Positions 6,119 to 6,578 of a stretch of DNA of 6,578 nt are shown here, piece by piece. The notes below the pieces were generated by a model, which did no database searches, was not told the origin of the DNA, and was given only the letters and a program-made list of their open reading frames with translations. A program made the position numbers and the translations under genes. Origin of the DNA: Oscillospiraceae bacterium (GTDB lineage Bacteria > Bacillota > Clostridia > Oscillospirales > Oscillospiraceae); NCBI GenBank assembly GCA_009786775.1, contig WQRL01000105.1, positions 1 to 6,578 on the forward strand, written 5' to 3'. The stretch's first letter is position 1. The number at the start of each line of letters is the position of its first letter.

Positions 6119-6304
6119 GTAAAAAATCCCGCTTAGCGTGACTGCTGGCTCCACCTTCGCGCATAAGCGGCAGCACGGCTCATTGCGGGGGCTCGCTAAA
6201 CTCGCTTCGCTCAAACAGTCGCTCGCCTTCTCCCGCAATTTCGCCTGCTGCCGCTAATGCGCTGCGCTAAGTCGCCCGCAGCCACACTAAGCGGGATTTT
6301 TTAC
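6119..6304. repeat. ~186-bp nested palindromic element with 18-bp perfect terminal inverted repeats
   Basis: The ends GTAAAAAATCCCGCTTAG (6119-6136) and CTAAGCGGGATTTTTTAC (6287-6304) are exact reverse complements. The arm continues inward nine more positions (6137-6145 with 6278-6286) with two mismatches. Further in, 6159-6175 pairs with 6246-6262 (16 of 17), and ATTGCGGG (6182-6189) pairs with CCCGCAAT (6232-6239). The tip (about 6190-6230) repeats CTCGCT/TCGCTC units. No ORF of note lies inside. The layout fits a MITE- or REP-like intergenic element or the gene of a large hairpin RNA. With A6 and T6 at its ends it would also act as a terminator in both directions. A clear target-site duplication is not visible beyond a possible TA. 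Confidence 0.7.
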
Positions 6305-6329
6305 TACTGCGGTGGAGCCCGCTGTAATT

Positions 6330-6539
6330 CTAACGTGGCCAACCGCGTCTGTTCGATTCATAGTAGAACCAGCCGTCTACAGAAGTAGGTTCTAGCTTTG
6401 TCAAATATGGCAGCCTCTCCGCAGTCGGTAAAGTTCCGTCCAAAGAATAGACTACACCAATCCCAACGCCTCCGCGCCCCCAGCGGGTGAAAGTAATTAG
6501 GGTCCACTGAAAAAGGTTCAAAAATTCAATCAAGTTCAA
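6330..6539 (-). other. Doubtful short ORF, possible gene remnant
   Basis: A 69-codon minus-strand frame begins at a TTG and ends at TAG. The frame is open only back to a TGA at 6570-6572, with no ATG. The peptide has a hydrophobic start (LIEFLNLFQWTLI), a glycine-rich segment (GRGGVGIGVVYSLDG) and an aromatic end (DGWFYYE). I do not recognise it. No clear Shine-Dalgarno precedes it. It may be chance, or a decayed piece of a larger gene. The rest of 6305-6578 shows nothing else apart from a small hairpin at 6364-6394. Confidence 0.15.
6364..6394. repeat. Small bulged hairpin in the terminal intergenic region
   Basis: TAGAAC (6364-6369) pairs with GTTCTA (6389-6394), and CTAC (6377-6380) pairs with GTAG (6385-6388) around an AGAA loop, leaving a 7-base bulge. 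It is modest and may be fortuitous. Confidence 0.25.
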
Positions 6540-6578
6540 GAAACGGCAAAAATGGCCTCTCTGTGGAACTCAAAGAAA

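Noticed and set aside
6056..6238. Minus-strand 60-codon ORF
   Set aside because: It spans the small hairpin and half of the large palindrome, so the frame is a by-product of inverted-repeat sequence.
6119..6304. CRISPR array in the repeat-rich terminal region
   Set aside because: The repeats are inverted and nested rather than direct and evenly spaced, and there are no spacers.
6351..6359. GTTCGATTC, resembling a tRNA T-loop
   Set aside because: The flanking five bases on each side do not pair, and no acceptor or anticodon arm can be built around it.

Overview
The window looks like chromosomal DNA from an anaerobic, moderate-GC member of the Clostridia (Firmicutes). This rests on a thiolase whose catalytic residues fall at C88/H348/C378 as in clostridial ThlA, a PepV/Sapep-type dipeptidase, strong AGGAG-like ribosome binding sites, sigma-A-like promoters with 17-bp spacers, and a CoaE of a style I associate with clostridia. 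No genus can be named from the sequence alone.

Layout. Positions 2-166 hold the 3' end of a plus-strand gene encoding the last PDZ-like segment of an HtrA-type serine protease. A bidirectional hairpin terminator (231-256) separates it from a convergent minus-strand pair. That pair is an acetyl-CoA acetyltransferase (338-1516), with its own well-formed promoter overlapped by palindromes, and upstream of it a cation diffusion facilitator (1638-2657). The transporter appears to have gained about 45 extra C-terminal residues through an 11-bp tandem duplication just before its probable original stop codon. A divergent intergenic region (2658-2926) contains a candidate prfA promoter and a roughly 170-nt structured leader. 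Next comes a tight plus-strand operon: prfA (release factor 1), coaE (dephospho-CoA kinase) and a PepV-like metallodipeptidase, with gaps of only 3 and 12 bp.

The last ~550 bp contain no convincing gene. They hold a short hairpin right after the dipeptidase, then a roughly 186-bp nested imperfect palindrome (6119-6304). Its ends are perfect 18-bp inverted repeats with A6/T6 tracts, and it resembles a MITE/REP-like intergenic element or a structured RNA locus. The remaining 270 bp carry only a weak, unrecognised minus-strand ORF.

The plus-strand operon combines housekeeping functions: translation termination, the last step of CoA synthesis, and dipeptide turnover. The thiolase uses CoA esters, a loose metabolic link to coaE, but no shared regulation is visible. 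I found no defence system, CRISPR array, prophage or clearly new multigene system. The observations most worth following are the frameshift-extended transporter tail, the large terminal palindrome and the structured prfA leader.
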